Part shown: positions 10,166-19,857 of the stretch, in pieces
Layout: each line of letters starts with the position of its first letter
Numbering within the stretch: the stretch's first letter is position 1
Origin: Alphaproteobacteria bacterium
GTDB taxonomy: Bacteria; Pseudomonadota; Alphaproteobacteria; Rhizobiales; Hyphomicrobiaceae
Length of the DNA stretch: 51,987 nt
Reading direction: 5' to 3'
Assembly (NCBI GenBank): GCA_019137195.1
Contig: JAGVSR010000029.1
Coordinates: forward strand, 1 to 51,987
Notes under the pieces: generated by a model
Told to the model about the DNA's origin: nothing
The model's database searches: none
Seen by the model: the letters and a program-made list of their open reading frames with translations, nothing else
Position numbers and translations under genes: made by a program

Positions 10166-11458
10166 ATGCGGCCGGGCGCGCGGATCAAGGCCGCTGTCGA
10201 GGTTATGGACGACATCCTGAACCGGCACCGGCCGGTGGCGATGGCGCTCGCCGACTGGGGCAAGGCGCACCGCTTCGCGGGCTCGGGCGACCGCAACGCC
10301 ATCGGCGGCCTCGTCTATGACGCGCTCAGACGCAAAGCCTCGATCTCGTGGGCGATGGAGAGCGACGCTCCGAGGGCACTCGTGATCGGCGCTGCCGGAC
10401 CTGCACTGGCGCTCAGCCCAGAGGAGGTCATCGGCCAGTGCGACGGCTCCGTCCACGCCCTCGAGCCGCTGTCCGAGACGGAGGTGCGCGGGCTCACGCG
10501 CCCGCTCGGCGACGCGCCGGCTCACGTCCAGGCCGACGTTCCGGAATGGCTGTGGCCATCGTTCGAGCGGACGTTCGGGGAGCGCGCCATCGCCGAGGGG
10601 GCCGCGATGGCCAAGCGTGCGCCGGCGGACCTGCGCGTCAACACGTTGAAAGCGACACGGGAGAAGGTCGCCAAGGCGCTCGCCGAGTTCAAACCCGAGC
10701 CGACGGCCCTATCGCCTGTCGGGCTACGGGTCGCCCCACCCGCGGGCCCTCAGCGGACGCCGAACCTCGAGGCCGAAGCCGCTTTTCAGGCCGGCTGGTT
10801 CGAGATCCAGGACGAGGGCTCGCAGGTCGTTGCACTCCTCGCGGGCGCCGGCCCACGCCTACAGGTCATGGACCTCTGTGCGGGCGCGGGCGGCAAGACG
10901 CTGGCGATCGCTGCACAGATGGGCAACCACGGCCAGATCTACGCCTACGATGCCGACCGGAACCGGCTGAAGAACATGTTCGAGCGCGTGAAGCGGGCGG
11001 GGGTAAGAAATCTCCAGGTGCTGCGCGGCGGAGACGAGGCTGCGCTCGACGCGCTCGGTGCTCGCTTCGACGTGGTGCTCGTGGACGCTCCTTGTACAGG
11101 CACCGGCACCTGGCGGCGGCGGCCGGACAGCAAATGGCGCCTGAGGCCACAGAGCGTTGCCGAGCGGCAGGCCGAGCAGCGCGAGGTGCTCGCCCGCGCG
11201 GCGCGCCTCGTGAAGCCCGGCGGGACGATTGCCTACGTTACGTGCTCGATTCTCTCCGAGGAGAACGGGGACCAGGTGGCGTGGTTTCTTGCGCAGCACC
11301 CGGGCTACGAGGTCGTGCCCGTCGCCGGTCTGTGGCCGGAGCGGGTGGGCGGGACGGCGCCGACTTCCGCGGACGGCAGCAAGACGAGCCTCCTCCTTAC
11401 GCCTGCAAGCCACGGCACGGACGGCTTCTTCACGGCGATTCTGAGAGCGCCCAGGTAG
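10166..11458 (+). CDS. RsmB/NOP-family rRNA cytosine-5 methyltransferase
   Basis: A 430-residue SAM-dependent RNA m5C methyltransferase. An N-terminal NusB-like helical region (about residues 1-130) is followed by the Rossmann fold with motif I VMDLCAGAGGKTLAIA, motif IV DAPCTGTGTWRR (one catalytic Cys) and motif VI YVTCSILSEENGD (second Cys). Both cysteines are typical of this family, and the C-terminus has the usual DGFFTAILR ending. E. coli RsmB modifies C967 of 16S rRNA; that exact target is inferred. It sits 27 bases after guaB, a common neighbour in Hyphomicrobiales. Confidence 0.88.
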   Translation: MRPGARIKAAVEVMDDILNRHRPVAMALADWGKAHRFAGSGDRNAIGGLVYDALRRKASISWAMESDAPRALVIGAAGPALALSPEEVIGQCDGSVHALEPLSETEVRGLTRPLGDAPAHVQADVPEWLWPSFERTFGERAIAEGAAMAKRAPADLRVNTLKATREKVAKALAEFKPEPTALSPVGLRVAPPAGPQRTPNLEAEAAFQAGWFEIQDEGSQVVALLAGAGPRLQVMDLCAGAGGKTLAIAAQMGNHGQIYAYDADRNRLKNMFERVKRAGVRNLQVLRGGDEAALDALGARFDVVLVDAPCTGTGTWRRRPDSKWRLRPQSVAERQAEQREVLARAARLVKPGGTIAYVTCSILSEENGDQVAWFLAQHPGYEVVPVAGLWPERVGGTAPTSADGSKTSLLLTPASHGTDGFFTAILRAPR

Positions 11459-11576
11459 GTCGGCGGCAGCAAGCCGGACCGAGCAACGCCGGACCCGGCA
11501 CGACGTAGCAGCGGTTCGGATCTCGCGTCGAGGTAGGCTGCGGCCTACATCGGCAAGGGCATGGGCAGGGACATGC

Positions 11577-12239
11577 TCAGCCCGCCGTCGTCTCGATCAG
11601 GTTGCGCCACGCTCCCTTATCGCGGTCGTAGACGATCACATCGCCGGTCTCCATGTCGTAGAGCCAGCCGTGGATGCCGACCTTGCCCTCGGCCACGCCC
11701 TTCCTGACGATGTCGTAGGTCATGAGGTTATCGAGCTGGAACTGGATGTGGGCGGCGATGGTCGCATTGAGCCGCCCTTCGCCATCGATCCTGGCCGCCG
11801 TCATGAGATCGTGCGCAGGCCGCGTCAACGCCACCCAGCGTCCGAGGTGGGCCTCCTCGCCCGGCGGAATGGGCTCGAGCAGCGCCTGGATACCGCCGCA
11901 CCCCGTATGGCCGCAGACGACGATGTCGTCGACTCCGAGATGGCGCAACGCATATTCGATGGCCGCGCCGACCGAGTCGTCGTCGGCGCCGGCCGGCGGC
12001 ACGCAGTTGGCGATGTTCCTTATCTCGAACAGCTCGCCGGGATCGGCCTGAGTGATCTGGGACGGGATCACGCGGCTGTCACAGCAACCGATCCAGAGCA
12101 GCTTCGGCTTCTGCTTCTTGGCTGCAAGGCGCTGGTAGAAGGCCTTGTCGCGCTCGAACTGCTGTCGAAAGCGCTCGTAGCCCTCCATCGCATCCTTGAT
12201 GTCGGGATCGACTGCGCCAGTCGCGGCCTTCTCGGTCAT
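11577..12239 (-). CDS. Beta-class carbonic anhydrase
   Basis: A 220-residue cytoplasmic zinc enzyme that interconverts CO2 and bicarbonate. Zinc ligands and the Asp/Arg pair are visible in IGCCDSRV (Cys, Asp, Arg) and in VVCGHTGCGGI (His, Cys). Length and the Asn-Ile-Ala-Asn motif (FEIRNIANCVPP) fit the bacterial Can/CynT-type subfamily. I chose the ATG at 12239 (MTEKAATG), preceded by a GGGGG stretch; an in-frame start at 12278 would add 13 residues. The gene stands alone, convergent with the methyltransferase gene before it. Confidence 0.94.
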   Translation of the reverse strand: MTEKAATGAVDPDIKDAMEGYERFRQQFERDKAFYQRLAAKKQKPKLLWIGCCDSRVIPSQITQADPGELFEIRNIANCVPPAGADDDSVGAAIEYALRHLGVDDIVVCGHTGCGGIQALLEPIPPGEEAHLGRWVALTRPAHDLMTAARIDGEGRLNATIAAHIQFQLDNLMTYDIVRKGVAEGKVGIHGWLYDMETGDVIVYDRDKGAWRNLIETTAG

Positions 12240-12852
12240 GCTCACGCCCCCGGTCTTTATCGTTCCGTCCCCGCACACGTGATCATGGGATCAGGACACT
12301 GGAATGTAAATGGCGGCGCGAGCGCGGTTTTGCGGCCGACTTGCTACGCCGAGGCAGAGGTCATATGGCGCCGCCGGCATTAAGCTTGGTTTATTTTTCG
12401 TTGCCGAGCGGCGTTGCACTGTCTAAAAAATGGCGGATACTCCATGCTGACTAAAGTCATCGTCGCGCAGCGTCGGATCGCGCGGCGGGATTGCCGAGAC
12501 AGGAGGGGCAGAGTTCGACGGTTTGTGCTGCGTTCGTCGTGGATGCCGGTTCCAGTTGCCTCGCCGCCGAGCGTGACGAGGGGTAGCGCTGCGAGACGCT
12601 GATTTGCGTCCGCTAATGCCGATACAACCGACAACAAGCCAAACTTTCAAGATCCGGCCTTCGTCGAGCGCTCCGCGATGGAAGCGTACGAGGGCGGCCC
12701 CGCGACCGACGACCGTCGCATCGCGACCGGGGGCCGTGGCGGGAAACGCGGGCTCGGGCTTCCCGCGGGGACGAGCAGAGAGTTGACGCCTCCGGCCGCC
12801 GGCCGGAAGTGACGGTAGCAATTTCAGTAGCAAGCGTAGGGACGGCGACACC
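12240..12852. other. 613-bp gap between carbonic anhydrase and RTX genes
   Basis: I see no supportable gene here. It must hold both divergent promoters. An AT-rich patch at about 12380-12435 is the most promoter-like part; it includes TTGCAC (12413-12418) with no convincing -10 box. The last 60 bases before the RTX start contain only a weak ribosome binding site (GTAGGGACG). Confidence 0.5.
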
Positions 12853-15800
12853 ATGGCCACCAAAAAGGGCACCAAGAAATCCGAGACACTGATCGGCACC
12901 GGCTCGGCCGACACGATCTACGGCTACGACGGCAACGATACCCTCAAGGGCCAGGGCGGCAACGACCGGATCTACGGCGGCAACGGCAACGACAAGATCT
13001 ACGGCGGCACCGGCAACGACAAGCTCTACGGCGACGCCGGCAACGACACGTTCTATGCCGACGCCGGCAACGACACGATCACCGGCGGCTCCGGCAACGA
13101 CACAGTGGTGTTCTCAGGATTGAGCACGGCTGTGACCGCGACCAAGGTCGGCTCCAGCACCGTCATCACCGGCGCTTCCACGGGCACGGACACCCTCTCA
13201 AGCGTCGAGTTCGTGCAGTTCTCGGACGGCAAGTTCAGCCTGACGGCGAAGAACGTGGCGCTGACCACGGGGATCGACAACCTCGTGGGCTCATTCAGCG
13301 ACGACACCTATACGGGTGCCATCTCGACCGACTTCTCCTTCATCTCGACGCTCGGCGCCAACGACACCATCAACGGCGCCGGCGGCACCGGCGACACGCT
13401 ACGCGTGACCGTATCCGGAGCCGGTGGCGACAAGAGCCACTCTGGCGTCACGCTGAACGCGCTGGAGAAGGTTTACGTCACCAACGCGGCGACGGGAGGC
13501 ACCCTCACGCAGACATTCAACACGTTCCTTTGGAACGGGTTGACAACGCTCGGCATCGACTCTGCTGCCGATGGCAGCCTCACGGTATTCGACAACGTCA
13601 AAAACCTCGTCACCGCCGATATGCGCAATGGCGAAGGCAACCTGACCATCGTCTACGATGGCAGCCTTCTGGCCGGTATCGCCGACGTACAGAATGTCGT
13701 CCTGTCGAACAATGCCGACGGCAGCCTCTGGACCCAGGACGACTTCGGCAATACGGCCGAGACGCTCAACATCTCCTCGATCACCGGTCCGAACACGCTC
13801 AACATCAACGGTGCGGCGACGACGATCGGCACTCTCAACGTGACCGGCGACCAGCTTCTCGACCTGTTCGTCTCCGATATGGCCCTGACAAGCGTGAATG
13901 CCGGCGGCATGACGGGGGGCGGCGTCAACCTCTATGGCGTTGCTGCGACGACGTTGTCTTACACGGGCTCGTCTGCCAACGACCGGCTCGTCCTGAGCAC
14001 AGACAGTCTCGATGGCACGGATACCATCAATGGTGGCGGCGGAAGCAACCTGCTCGGGTTCGATGGCAATGCCGACATCTCCAGTGCCGACCTCGCAAAC
14101 GTCACAAACATCCAGTCGCTGGCAACGGGCGGCGGGCTGTTGACGGCCACACTCGGTGCCGGCGCACAGACCGCGGGCATCACGACGGTTCAGGCGTTCG
14201 GCAATGGGCAGGTGTCGATCGTGGTGGACAGCGCGACGTTCACGCGCGCGCTGACCGTCGATCTCGACGTCGCCGATCCAGGCTCGACGCCGGGCTACGC
14301 CGATGACTTGGTCGATGGCGGCGCAATGACCCAGAAGCTGACCGTTACTGCACTCGCAGATCACATCGACGGCAACGATACCCTGACCGGCGGCTCCAAC
14401 TCCGGCGACGAGCTCGTTCTCAAGGCCGATAACGGAACGGCTTTCCTGAACGGGCTGTTCAACTTCGAGAAGGTTACCGTCGCGGCGGGCACGGCAACAA
14501 CTGAGGATATCGAGATTATCACGGCCGACACGACGGTATCCGCCGGTGTCACCATGACAGTGTCAGCGGCGGCGCTTACCAACTCTGCCGCCAGTCTCTC
14601 CTTCGACGGCACCAGTGAAAGCGATGGAAACTTCGTCGTCACCGGCGGTGCCGGGGCTGACATCCTCGCTGGCGGCGGCGGCAACGATTCCATCGACGGC
14701 GGCAATAACGACGACATCCTCGGTGGTGGCGCCGGCAACGACACGCTCAAGGGCGGTAGCGGCAACGACCGCATCGTGACGTCGGCTTCCAATCTCGACA
14801 ATCTCGACAGCATCGATGGCGGCATTGGGACCGACACCCTGGTCCTTGATGACAATGGCCCCGTCACGGACACCGACTTCACGAAGATTACCAGCATCGA
14901 GGTGATCGCCTCGGGCGATGCCACCAGTCTCGAGCTTGGCACGAGCGCCAACGGGCTCGACGTTCAGCTCGATACGCTTGCCAAGGCCGCTGGCGTGGGC
15001 ACGATCACCGGTGCGGGTTCGAACGCAGATATTGTTCAGGTCGCCTCCGGCTTCACCAACGCCCTGACCGTAAACATCGCCGGCGGAGCCGACCGCGTGA
15101 CATCGGCCTCGTCCGCTGCTCTGACGGTCTCTGCCAATGTAAGCGACATCGAAGGAAGTGACACGCTTACTGGCGGCAGCGGCTCCGGAGACATTCTCCG
15201 ATTCATTGCCGACGGGGGTGCCACGACGCTCGGGGTCAACATCACTGGCTTCGAGACGTTCACCATCGCGGCCAACGGGTCGGCAAGCGCCGAGGTTGAA
15301 ACGGTCGACGCCAACGTCGCGGCTGGTGCCACGCTGGTCGTCAATGCGTCTGCACTGACCAATCCGCTCGCGGCCTTCACGTTTGAGGGCGACGCCGAGA
15401 CCAACGGCAAATTCAACATTACCGGCGGCAACGGCAACGACTTGCTATCTGGCGGCGCCGGCAACGACACAATCAATGGCGGGTCCGGCGCAGACACGAT
15501 TATCGGTGGCACCGGCGAGGACAGCCTGCTCGGTGGAAGCAGCGATGATGTCTTTGTCACGCTGCTCGCGAACCTCTCGTCCGCGGATCGTATAAATGGT
15601 GAGAGCCACACGCTCGGTGATCAGCTACAGCTGATCGGAGCTGGCGGGACCGTCGATGACGTCATGCTGGCCAACGTGAGCAACGTCGAAATCCTCGACG
15701 GTCGCGGCCTAGGCTCGGCGATGACGGCTGTGCTCGGCATCGAGGCCTACAACAGCGGCAGCGGATTCAAGTCCGTACAAGACTCATCGAGCAGCGATGT

Positions 15801-16845
15801 TGTGACCATCGGCAGCGCGTTCACTGGTGCAATCTCGGTCGACATCAAGGGAGGCGGAAACGACTCGGTCTCGGCCTCGGGCTCGAGCGCGACCGTTACC
15901 ATCGCGAGCTGGGATTCGACTCTCGACAGCGGCGATAGCCTGACCGGCGGTTCGGGGACGGGAGACACGCTGTCGATCACGGCGAACTACGGGACCGCCG
16001 ATTTAACGAATGTCACCGGTTTCGAGACGTTGACGGTTGTTGCGAACGCGGGCGCCGACACGACCATTGTCGTCGGCAGCTCATCCGTCGTGGCTGCCGG
16101 CAAGACGTTTGTGGTCAACGCTGCCGCGTTGACCGACGGCGGCACCATGTCCTTCGATGGCACCGCGGAGAACGCCACCCTCGGGTCGTTCACCGTGACG
16201 GGTGGCAGCGGCGCCGACACCATCGCCGGCGGTTCAGGAGCGGACAGCATCACGGGCGGCTCGGGCGATGACCACCTACTCAGCGGAATCGGCAATGATA
16301 CCGTCAATGGCGGTCTCGGCGCCGATACGGTCTATATCGTCGGCACGTTCACAGTGGGTGGTATAACAGCGACCAATAACGGCCTAGACACGGTGTTGCT
16401 CGGAAGCGACGCCAGCATAGATACGGCCGTGTTCGATCTCGGCAGCGTGGTAACCGGCCTGTCGACCATCAACGAGTTCGACGCAGTCAATGAGGACTTG
16501 ATAAAGATCTTTACCGGCACAACCTGGGCGAATGGCGGTGCCGGCGAAGTTCGTGCCTCGACGGCAGCCGGCTCAAGCAATGTCGCGCTGGTCGTGTTGG
16601 ACAATGGCACCTTTGCATCGACCGCGGACGCTGCATCCGCAGCCGACAACCTGCACGCTGCAGCGGGAGCCAACCAGAGCTACGTATTCGCCTGGACTGA
16701 CTCGTCGAACGTGGTCCGCATCTCCTATGCAACCACGGACACCGGGTCACCGGCGGAGAACAACTCCGACCAGTTTGTGGATATGGTCAAGCTCTCCAAC
16801 GTCTCGATCGCCAACATCGATCTCACGGACCTCTTCTTGGTGTGA
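12853..16845 (+). CDS. Large modular RTX calcium-binding protein, probable type I secreted surface protein
   Basis: A 1330-residue, acidic, Asp/Gly/Thr-rich protein in which I see no cysteine. RTX nonapeptides (GGxGxDxux) occur in four blocks: residues about 13-90, 597-645, 857-900 and 1116-1160. The last three blocks each end a module of about 260 residues that share DTLTGGS.SGD, ETxTVxA and VVNAxALT motifs, so this is an internal three-fold repeat. The last residues (NIDLTDLFLV) resemble an uncleaved type I secretion signal. There is no N-terminal signal peptide. RTX repeats bind calcium and fold outside the cell; a surface layer or adhesin role is inferred. No type I exporter genes are in the window. 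A strong terminator follows. Confidence 0.85.
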   Translation: MATKKGTKKSETLIGTGSADTIYGYDGNDTLKGQGGNDRIYGGNGNDKIYGGTGNDKLYGDAGNDTFYADAGNDTITGGSGNDTVVFSGLSTAVTATKVGSSTVITGASTGTDTLSSVEFVQFSDGKFSLTAKNVALTTGIDNLVGSFSDDTYTGAISTDFSFISTLGANDTINGAGGTGDTLRVTVSGAGGDKSHSGVTLNALEKVYVTNAATGGTLTQTFNTFLWNGLTTLGIDSAADGSLTVFDNVKNLVTADMRNGEGNLTIVYDGSLLAGIADVQNVVLSNNADGSLWTQDDFGNTAETLNISSITGPNTLNINGAATTIGTLNVTGDQLLDLFVSDMALTSVNAGGMTGGGVNLYGVAATTLSYTGSSANDRLVLSTDSLDGTDTINGGGGSNLLGFDGNADISSADLANVTNIQSLATGGGLLTATLGAGAQTAGITTVQAFGNGQVSIVVDSATFTRALTVDLDVADPGSTPGYADDLVDGGAMTQKLTVTALADHIDGNDTLTGGSNSGDELVLKADNGTAFLNGLFNFEKVTVAAGTATTEDIEIITADTTVSAGVTMTVSAAALTNSAASLSFDGTSESDGNFVVTGGAGADILAGGGGNDSIDGGNNDDILGGGAGNDTLKGGSGNDRIVTSASNLDNLDSIDGGIGTDTLVLDDNGPVTDTDFTKITSIEVIASGDATSLELGTSANGLDVQLDTLAKAAGVGTITGAGSNADIVQVASGFTNALTVNIAGGADRVTSASSAALTVSANVSDIEGSDTLTGGSGSGDILRFIADGGATTLGVNITGFETFTIAANGSASAEVETVDANVAAGATLVVNASALTNPLAAFTFEGDAETNGKFNITGGNGNDLLSGGAGNDTINGGSGADTIIGGTGEDSLLGGSSDDVFVTLLANLSSADRINGESHTLGDQLQLIGAGGTVDDVMLANVSNVEILDGRGLGSAMTAVLGIEAYNSGSGFKSVQDSSSSDVVTIGSAFTGAISVDIKGGGNDSVSASGSSATVTIASWDSTLDSGDSLTGGSGTGDTLSITANYGTADLTNVTGFETLTVVANAGADTTIVVGSSSVVAAGKTFVVNAAALTDGGTMSFDGTAENATLGSFTVTGGSGADTIAGGSGADSITGGSGDDHLLSGIGNDTVNGGLGADTVYIVGTFTVGGITATNNGLDTVLLGSDASIDTAVFDLGSVVTGLSTINEFDAVNEDLIKIFTGTTWANGGAGEVRASTAAGSSNVALVVLDNGTFASTADAASAADNLHAAAGANQSYVFAWTDSSNVVRISYATTDTGSPAENNSDQFVDMVKLSNVSIANIDLTDLFLV

Positions 16846-16872
16846 TTGGCAGCCAACCACCCAGCAACCTCA

Positions 16873-16904
16873 GGCCCCGTCGAGAGACGGGGCCTTTCAT
16901 TTTG
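16873..16904 (+). terminator. Intrinsic terminator of the RTX gene
   Basis: A perfect 9-bp stem GGCCCCGTC/GACGGGGCC (16873-16881 with 16886-16894) closed by a GAGA tetraloop and followed by TTTCATTTT, 28 bases after the RTX stop codon. Confidence 0.92.
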
Positions 16905-16912
16905 CTGGCGAC

Positions 16913-17107
16913 GGCGACTCCGCTCCGCGGAGCCGGCCGCCGTCGCGGGTCGCTCTCCGTTCTTGACGGCGGGAAACGGCGACTCCGCTCCGCGGAGCCG
17001 GCCGCCGTCGCGGGACGCTCTCCGTTCTTGACGGCGGGAAACGGCGACTCCGCTCCGCGGAGCCGGCCGCCGTCGCGGGACGCTCTCCGTTCTTGACGTC
17101 GAGAACC
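16913..17107. repeat. 65-bp tandem repeat, three near-identical copies
   Basis: Units start at 16913, 16978 and 17043, exactly 65 bases apart, and differ at only a few positions. A diverged fourth unit starts at 17108 (GGCGAGTCCGCTCTGTGG) and fades after about 35 bases. Each unit contains the perfect 10-bp palindrome CTCCGCGGAG followed by GCCGGC and further GC-rich dyad symmetry. There are no unique spacers, so it is not a CRISPR array. Confidence 0.93.
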
Positions 17108-17254
17108 GGCGAGTCCGCTCTGTGGGGCATGCCGCGGTCGCGGCGATCGCGCACGAATTCCCTCTCCCCGCCGACCTGCACTCGCGGCGGGAGCCGGGGG
17201 TCACACGAGGACGGCCCCTCCCCATCGAGAGGAGGGGAGCCGCGCCGCAGATCC

Positions 17255-17776
17255 TCAATACGCCTCGGCGAAAAAGCTGTAGAGAAGCGGCCTCGTCCGC
17301 TCGTAGCGGATGGTGGCGATGTCGCGGCGGCGCGCTTCCGAGTAGGCCGAGCAGGAGCCGGTGACGCGGAATCCGAGCTTCTCGATGACGCGCGCCGAGC
17401 GCGGGTTGTCGACGAAGTGGCAGCAGGTCAGGCGCCGAAAGCCCTGGGATCCGAACGTGTGGCGGACGAGCGCCTCGGCGGCCTCGGTGGCGAAGCCCTG
17501 GCCCCACCACGGCCGGCCGATCCAGTAGCCGATCTCGGCCGCGCCGCGCTCGCCGGGATAGTAGCCGGTGGCGCCAATGAGCTCTCCGTCGAGCACCACG
17601 GCACGCACGAACTCATCGGGGCCGATGGAGGCGATCCAGTCGGCCGCCTCATCGGCCGTGTAGGGGAAGGGGATGCGCGCCGTCATGCTCGCGACCTCCC
17701 AGTCACCGGCAAGACGCGCGATGCGGGGAGCGTCGGCAATTTCGAGCGGGCGGTAGGTCAGGCGGCGAGATCGCAT
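17255..17776 (-). CDS. GNAT-family acetyltransferase (RimJ/RimL-like)
   Basis: A 173-residue protein of the GNAT fold that transfers an acetyl group from acetyl-CoA. It begins with the RxLxxRP start common to the RimJ/RimL branch (RRLTYRPLEIADA), has the acetyl-CoA loop region GYWIGRPWWGQGFATEA (R/Q-x-x-G-x-G/A type, near residues 83-100), and ends with the typical NPRSARVIEKLGFR stretch. Many proteins of this branch acetylate N-termini or small molecules; the substrate cannot be read from sequence. It is divergent from hrcA. Confidence 0.85.
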   Translation of the reverse strand: MRSRRLTYRPLEIADAPRIARLAGDWEVASMTARIPFPYTADEAADWIASIGPDEFVRAVVLDGELIGATGYYPGERGAAEIGYWIGRPWWGQGFATEAAEALVRHTFGSQGFRRLTCCHFVDNPRSARVIEKLGFRVTGSCSAYSEARRRDIATIRYERTRPLLYSFFAEAY

Positions 17777-17785
17777 GCTTGTGGT

Positions 17786-17816
17786 CTTTGAAATCCGGCC
17801 TGGCCGGCCTCATATT
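17786..17816 (+). promoter_or_regulatory. Possible heat-shock (RpoH-type) promoter of hrcA
   Basis: CTTTGAAA (17786-17793) is followed by CCTCATATT (17808-17816), a spacing and layout that loosely resemble a sigma-32 promoter (CTTGAA and CCCATNT). It lies 200 bases upstream of hrcA and just outside the divergent acetyltransferase gene. No CIRCE inverted repeat was found in this gap. Confidence 0.25.
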
Positions 17817-18013
17817 CTCAAAAATTCCTCCGGCGCGCGATACCGGACGGCGGCGGCGTCCGGCTCTGTTGCCAGAGCCGATCCCTTATCGCAACGCTTC
17901 TCTATCCGATGCCGATCCGGCAAAAAGATGAACCGGCGGCGGTTTGACGCCGGGGGTGCAATTTTTTACAACCGTCCCGGCGCCGTGCGCCCGAACAAGC
18001 TACCGCAAGTGGA

Positions 18014-19072
18014 ATGACCGAGCCCATCTCCGAGATCGTCAAGCTCAACGAGCGCAGCCGCACCATCCTGCGGCAGATCATCGAGACGTACCTCATGACC
18101 GGCGAGCCGGTCGGGTCGCGGAATCTGTCGCGTGCGCTGCCGATGACGCTGTCGCCGGCGTCGATCCGCAACGTGATGTCAGACCTCGAGCATCTGGGCC
18201 TCATCTTCGCGCCGCATACGTCGGCCGGGCGGCTACCGACCGAAACGGGGCTTCGACTGTTCGTCGACGGCATGCTCGAGATCGGACATCTCACGCCCGA
18301 CGAGCGGCGGCAGATCGAGACGCAGATCGCCTTGAAGCGCTCGACGTCCCTCGACCAGGTGCTGGCGGAGGCGTCAGAGATGATCTCGGGGCTTTCGCAC
18401 TGCGCGGGCGTGGTGCTCGCCGAGAAGCAGGATCTGCGCCTCAAGCACATCGAGTTCGTGCCGCTCGAGCCGGGCCGGGCGCTCGTCGTGATCGTCGGCG
18501 ACGGCGGCAACGTCGAGAACCGCATCATCCCGATTCCCGCGGGGCTGCCGCAGTCGGCCCTGACCGAGGCCGGCAACTACCTCAACGCGCGCATTCGCGG
18601 CCTCTCGTTCACGGAAGCACGCGCCGTAATCGAGAGCGAGCTCGGCAGCGCCCGGGCCGAGCTCGACGAGCTCTCGCAGAAGGTCATCGCGGCCGGACTC
18701 GCCGAATGGTCTGGCGCACTCGGCGACAGGAAGAGCCTCATCGTGCGCGGACAGGCCAACCTGTTGAAGGATCTCACGGCCATCGATGACCTCGAACGCA
18801 TCCGGCAGCTGTTCGACGACCTCGAGCAGAAGAGGGACCTGGTGCAGCTGCTCGGCCTCGCGGAGCGGGCCGAAGGCGTGCGCATTTTCATCGGCTCGGA
18901 GAACAAGCTCTTCTCGCTCTCGGGCTCGTCGCTGATCGTGGCTCCGTTCCACGACGAAACGAGCAAGGTTGTAGGGGTGCTCGGCGTCATCGGGCCGACG
19001 CGCATCAATTATGCCCGGATCATCCCCATGGTCGACTACACGGCCAAGCTTGTGTCGCGCCTCATCACTTGA
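18014..19072 (+). CDS. hrcA: Heat-inducible transcription repressor HrcA
   Basis: A 352-residue repressor that binds CIRCE operators, classically before groESL, and needs GroEL to stay active. An N-terminal winged helix (residues about 8-75, [18 protein letters not shown] and [18 protein letters not shown]) is followed by the GAF-like HrcA domain; SSLIVAPF and [20 protein letters not shown] near the end are family signatures. Length is normal. The ATG at 18014 has a weak ribosome binding site. grpE follows after 45 bases, the usual alphaproteobacterial order. I see no CIRCE element in this window, so its operators are probably elsewhere. Confidence 0.96.
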   Translation: MTEPISEIVKLNERSRTILRQIIETYLMTGEPVGSRNLSRALPMTLSPASIRNVMSDLEHLGLIFAPHTSAGRLPTETGLRLFVDGMLEIGHLTPDERRQIETQIALKRSTSLDQVLAEASEMISGLSHCAGVVLAEKQDLRLKHIEFVPLEPGRALVVIVGDGGNVENRIIPIPAGLPQSALTEAGNYLNARIRGLSFTEARAVIESELGSARAELDELSQKVIAAGLAEWSGALGDRKSLIVRGQANLLKDLTAIDDLERIRQLFDDLEQKRDLVQLLGLAERAEGVRIFIGSENKLFSLSGSSLIVAPFHDETSKVVGVLGVIGPTRINYARIIPMVDYTAKLVSRLIT

Positions 19073-19117
19073 TTTTTCGCCGCGACCGGCCGATATGCGC
19101 ACTCGCTCACAAAACAA

Positions 19118-19795
19118 ATGGACCGACCCATGCCGGACCCGATGAACCCAGGCACCGATGCGAACGGCAATGGCGCAAGCCCGGAGCCCCGCGATCCTGC
19201 GACCGCGGGGGAGGGCCCGGCGCCCGCCGCAGCGGCTGCCATGCCGCCCGAGACTCCGCTCGATATCCCCTACGACCAACTGAAGCAGATCGCGGCCCAT
19301 CTCCAGGGCGAGCTCGAGGCGGCGCATGGCCGGCTCGAGGAGCAGAAGAGCCAATCGTTGCGCCTCATGGCCGACATGGAAAATCTCCGAAAGCGCACGG
19401 AGCGCGAGAGGGAGGAGACGGCGAAGTACGCTGTGACGCGGTTCGCCAAGGACATCACCGAGATCGGCGACAATTTCCAGCGGGCGATTCAGGCCGTCCC
19501 GATCGCAGCCGCAGACCAGGATCCCGCGCTCAAGAGCTTCCTCGACGGCGTGGTGGTGGCGGAGCGGGCCTTCCTCTCCACTCTCGAGCGGCATGGCGTG
19601 CGTCAGATTGCGGCCCAGGGGCAGCCCTTCAATCCGCACCAGCATCAGGCGGTAACCGAGATCGAGGACGCCTCGGTACCCGCAGGCACCGTCGTGCAGG
19701 TGTTCCAGGCCGGCTACATGATCGAGGACCGCTGCCTAAGGCCGGCGATGGTCGCCGTCTCGAAGGGCGGCCCGAAGCCGGGCACGGCCGGCTGA
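19118..19795 (+). CDS. grpE: DnaK nucleotide exchange factor GrpE
   Basis: A 225-residue cochaperone that releases ADP from DnaK. The N-terminus (about 50 residues) is disordered and Pro/Ala-rich; a long coiled coil follows (about 52-110, LRLMADMENLRKRTERERE), then the beta-domain with HGVRQIAAQGQPFNPHQHQAV and GYMIEDRCLRPAMVAVSKG. Length is typical for alphaproteobacteria. Starts at 19130 or 19142 are equally possible because the first codons are Met-rich (MDRPMPDPM). It is 45 bases behind hrcA and convergent with the MHYT kinase gene. Confidence 0.96.
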   Translation: MDRPMPDPMNPGTDANGNGASPEPRDPATAGEGPAPAAAAAMPPETPLDIPYDQLKQIAAHLQGELEAAHGRLEEQKSQSLRLMADMENLRKRTEREREETAKYAVTRFAKDITEIGDNFQRAIQAVPIAAADQDPALKSFLDGVVVAERAFLSTLERHGVRQIAAQGQPFNPHQHQAVTEIEDASVPAGTVVQVFQAGYMIEDRCLRPAMVAVSKGGPKPGTAG

Positions 19796-19857
19796 GCCAG
19801 ACCTTCGGCTATCAGGGGCTTCGGCTTGTCCGGGAGCCATCGAGAGCGCGGGCGGTG

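Larger units (their letters stand above)
16846..17254. other. 409-bp gap after the RTX gene with tandem repeat
   Basis: No gene. It contains the RTX terminator, three full copies plus a decayed fourth copy of a 65-bp repeat, then about 110 bases with a GC-rich imperfect hairpin at about 17211-17241 just beyond the end of the convergent acetyltransferase gene. Confidence 0.7.

Noticed and set aside
12423-12914. Minus-strand open frame in the gap before the RTX gene
   Set aside because: It overlaps the RTX start and the composition is the arginine/proline-rich type of random GC-rich frames.
16913-17107. CRISPR array
   Set aside because: The 65-bp units are joined head to tail without unique spacers and no cas genes are near.
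17093-17791. Plus-strand frame of 232 codons opposite the acetyltransferase gene
   Set aside because: Antisense shadow of a clear GNAT gene; no start signal.
17777-18013. CIRCE element before hrcA (also searched before dnaK)
   Set aside because: No TTAGCACTC-N9-GAGTGCTAA or near match was found in either gap.
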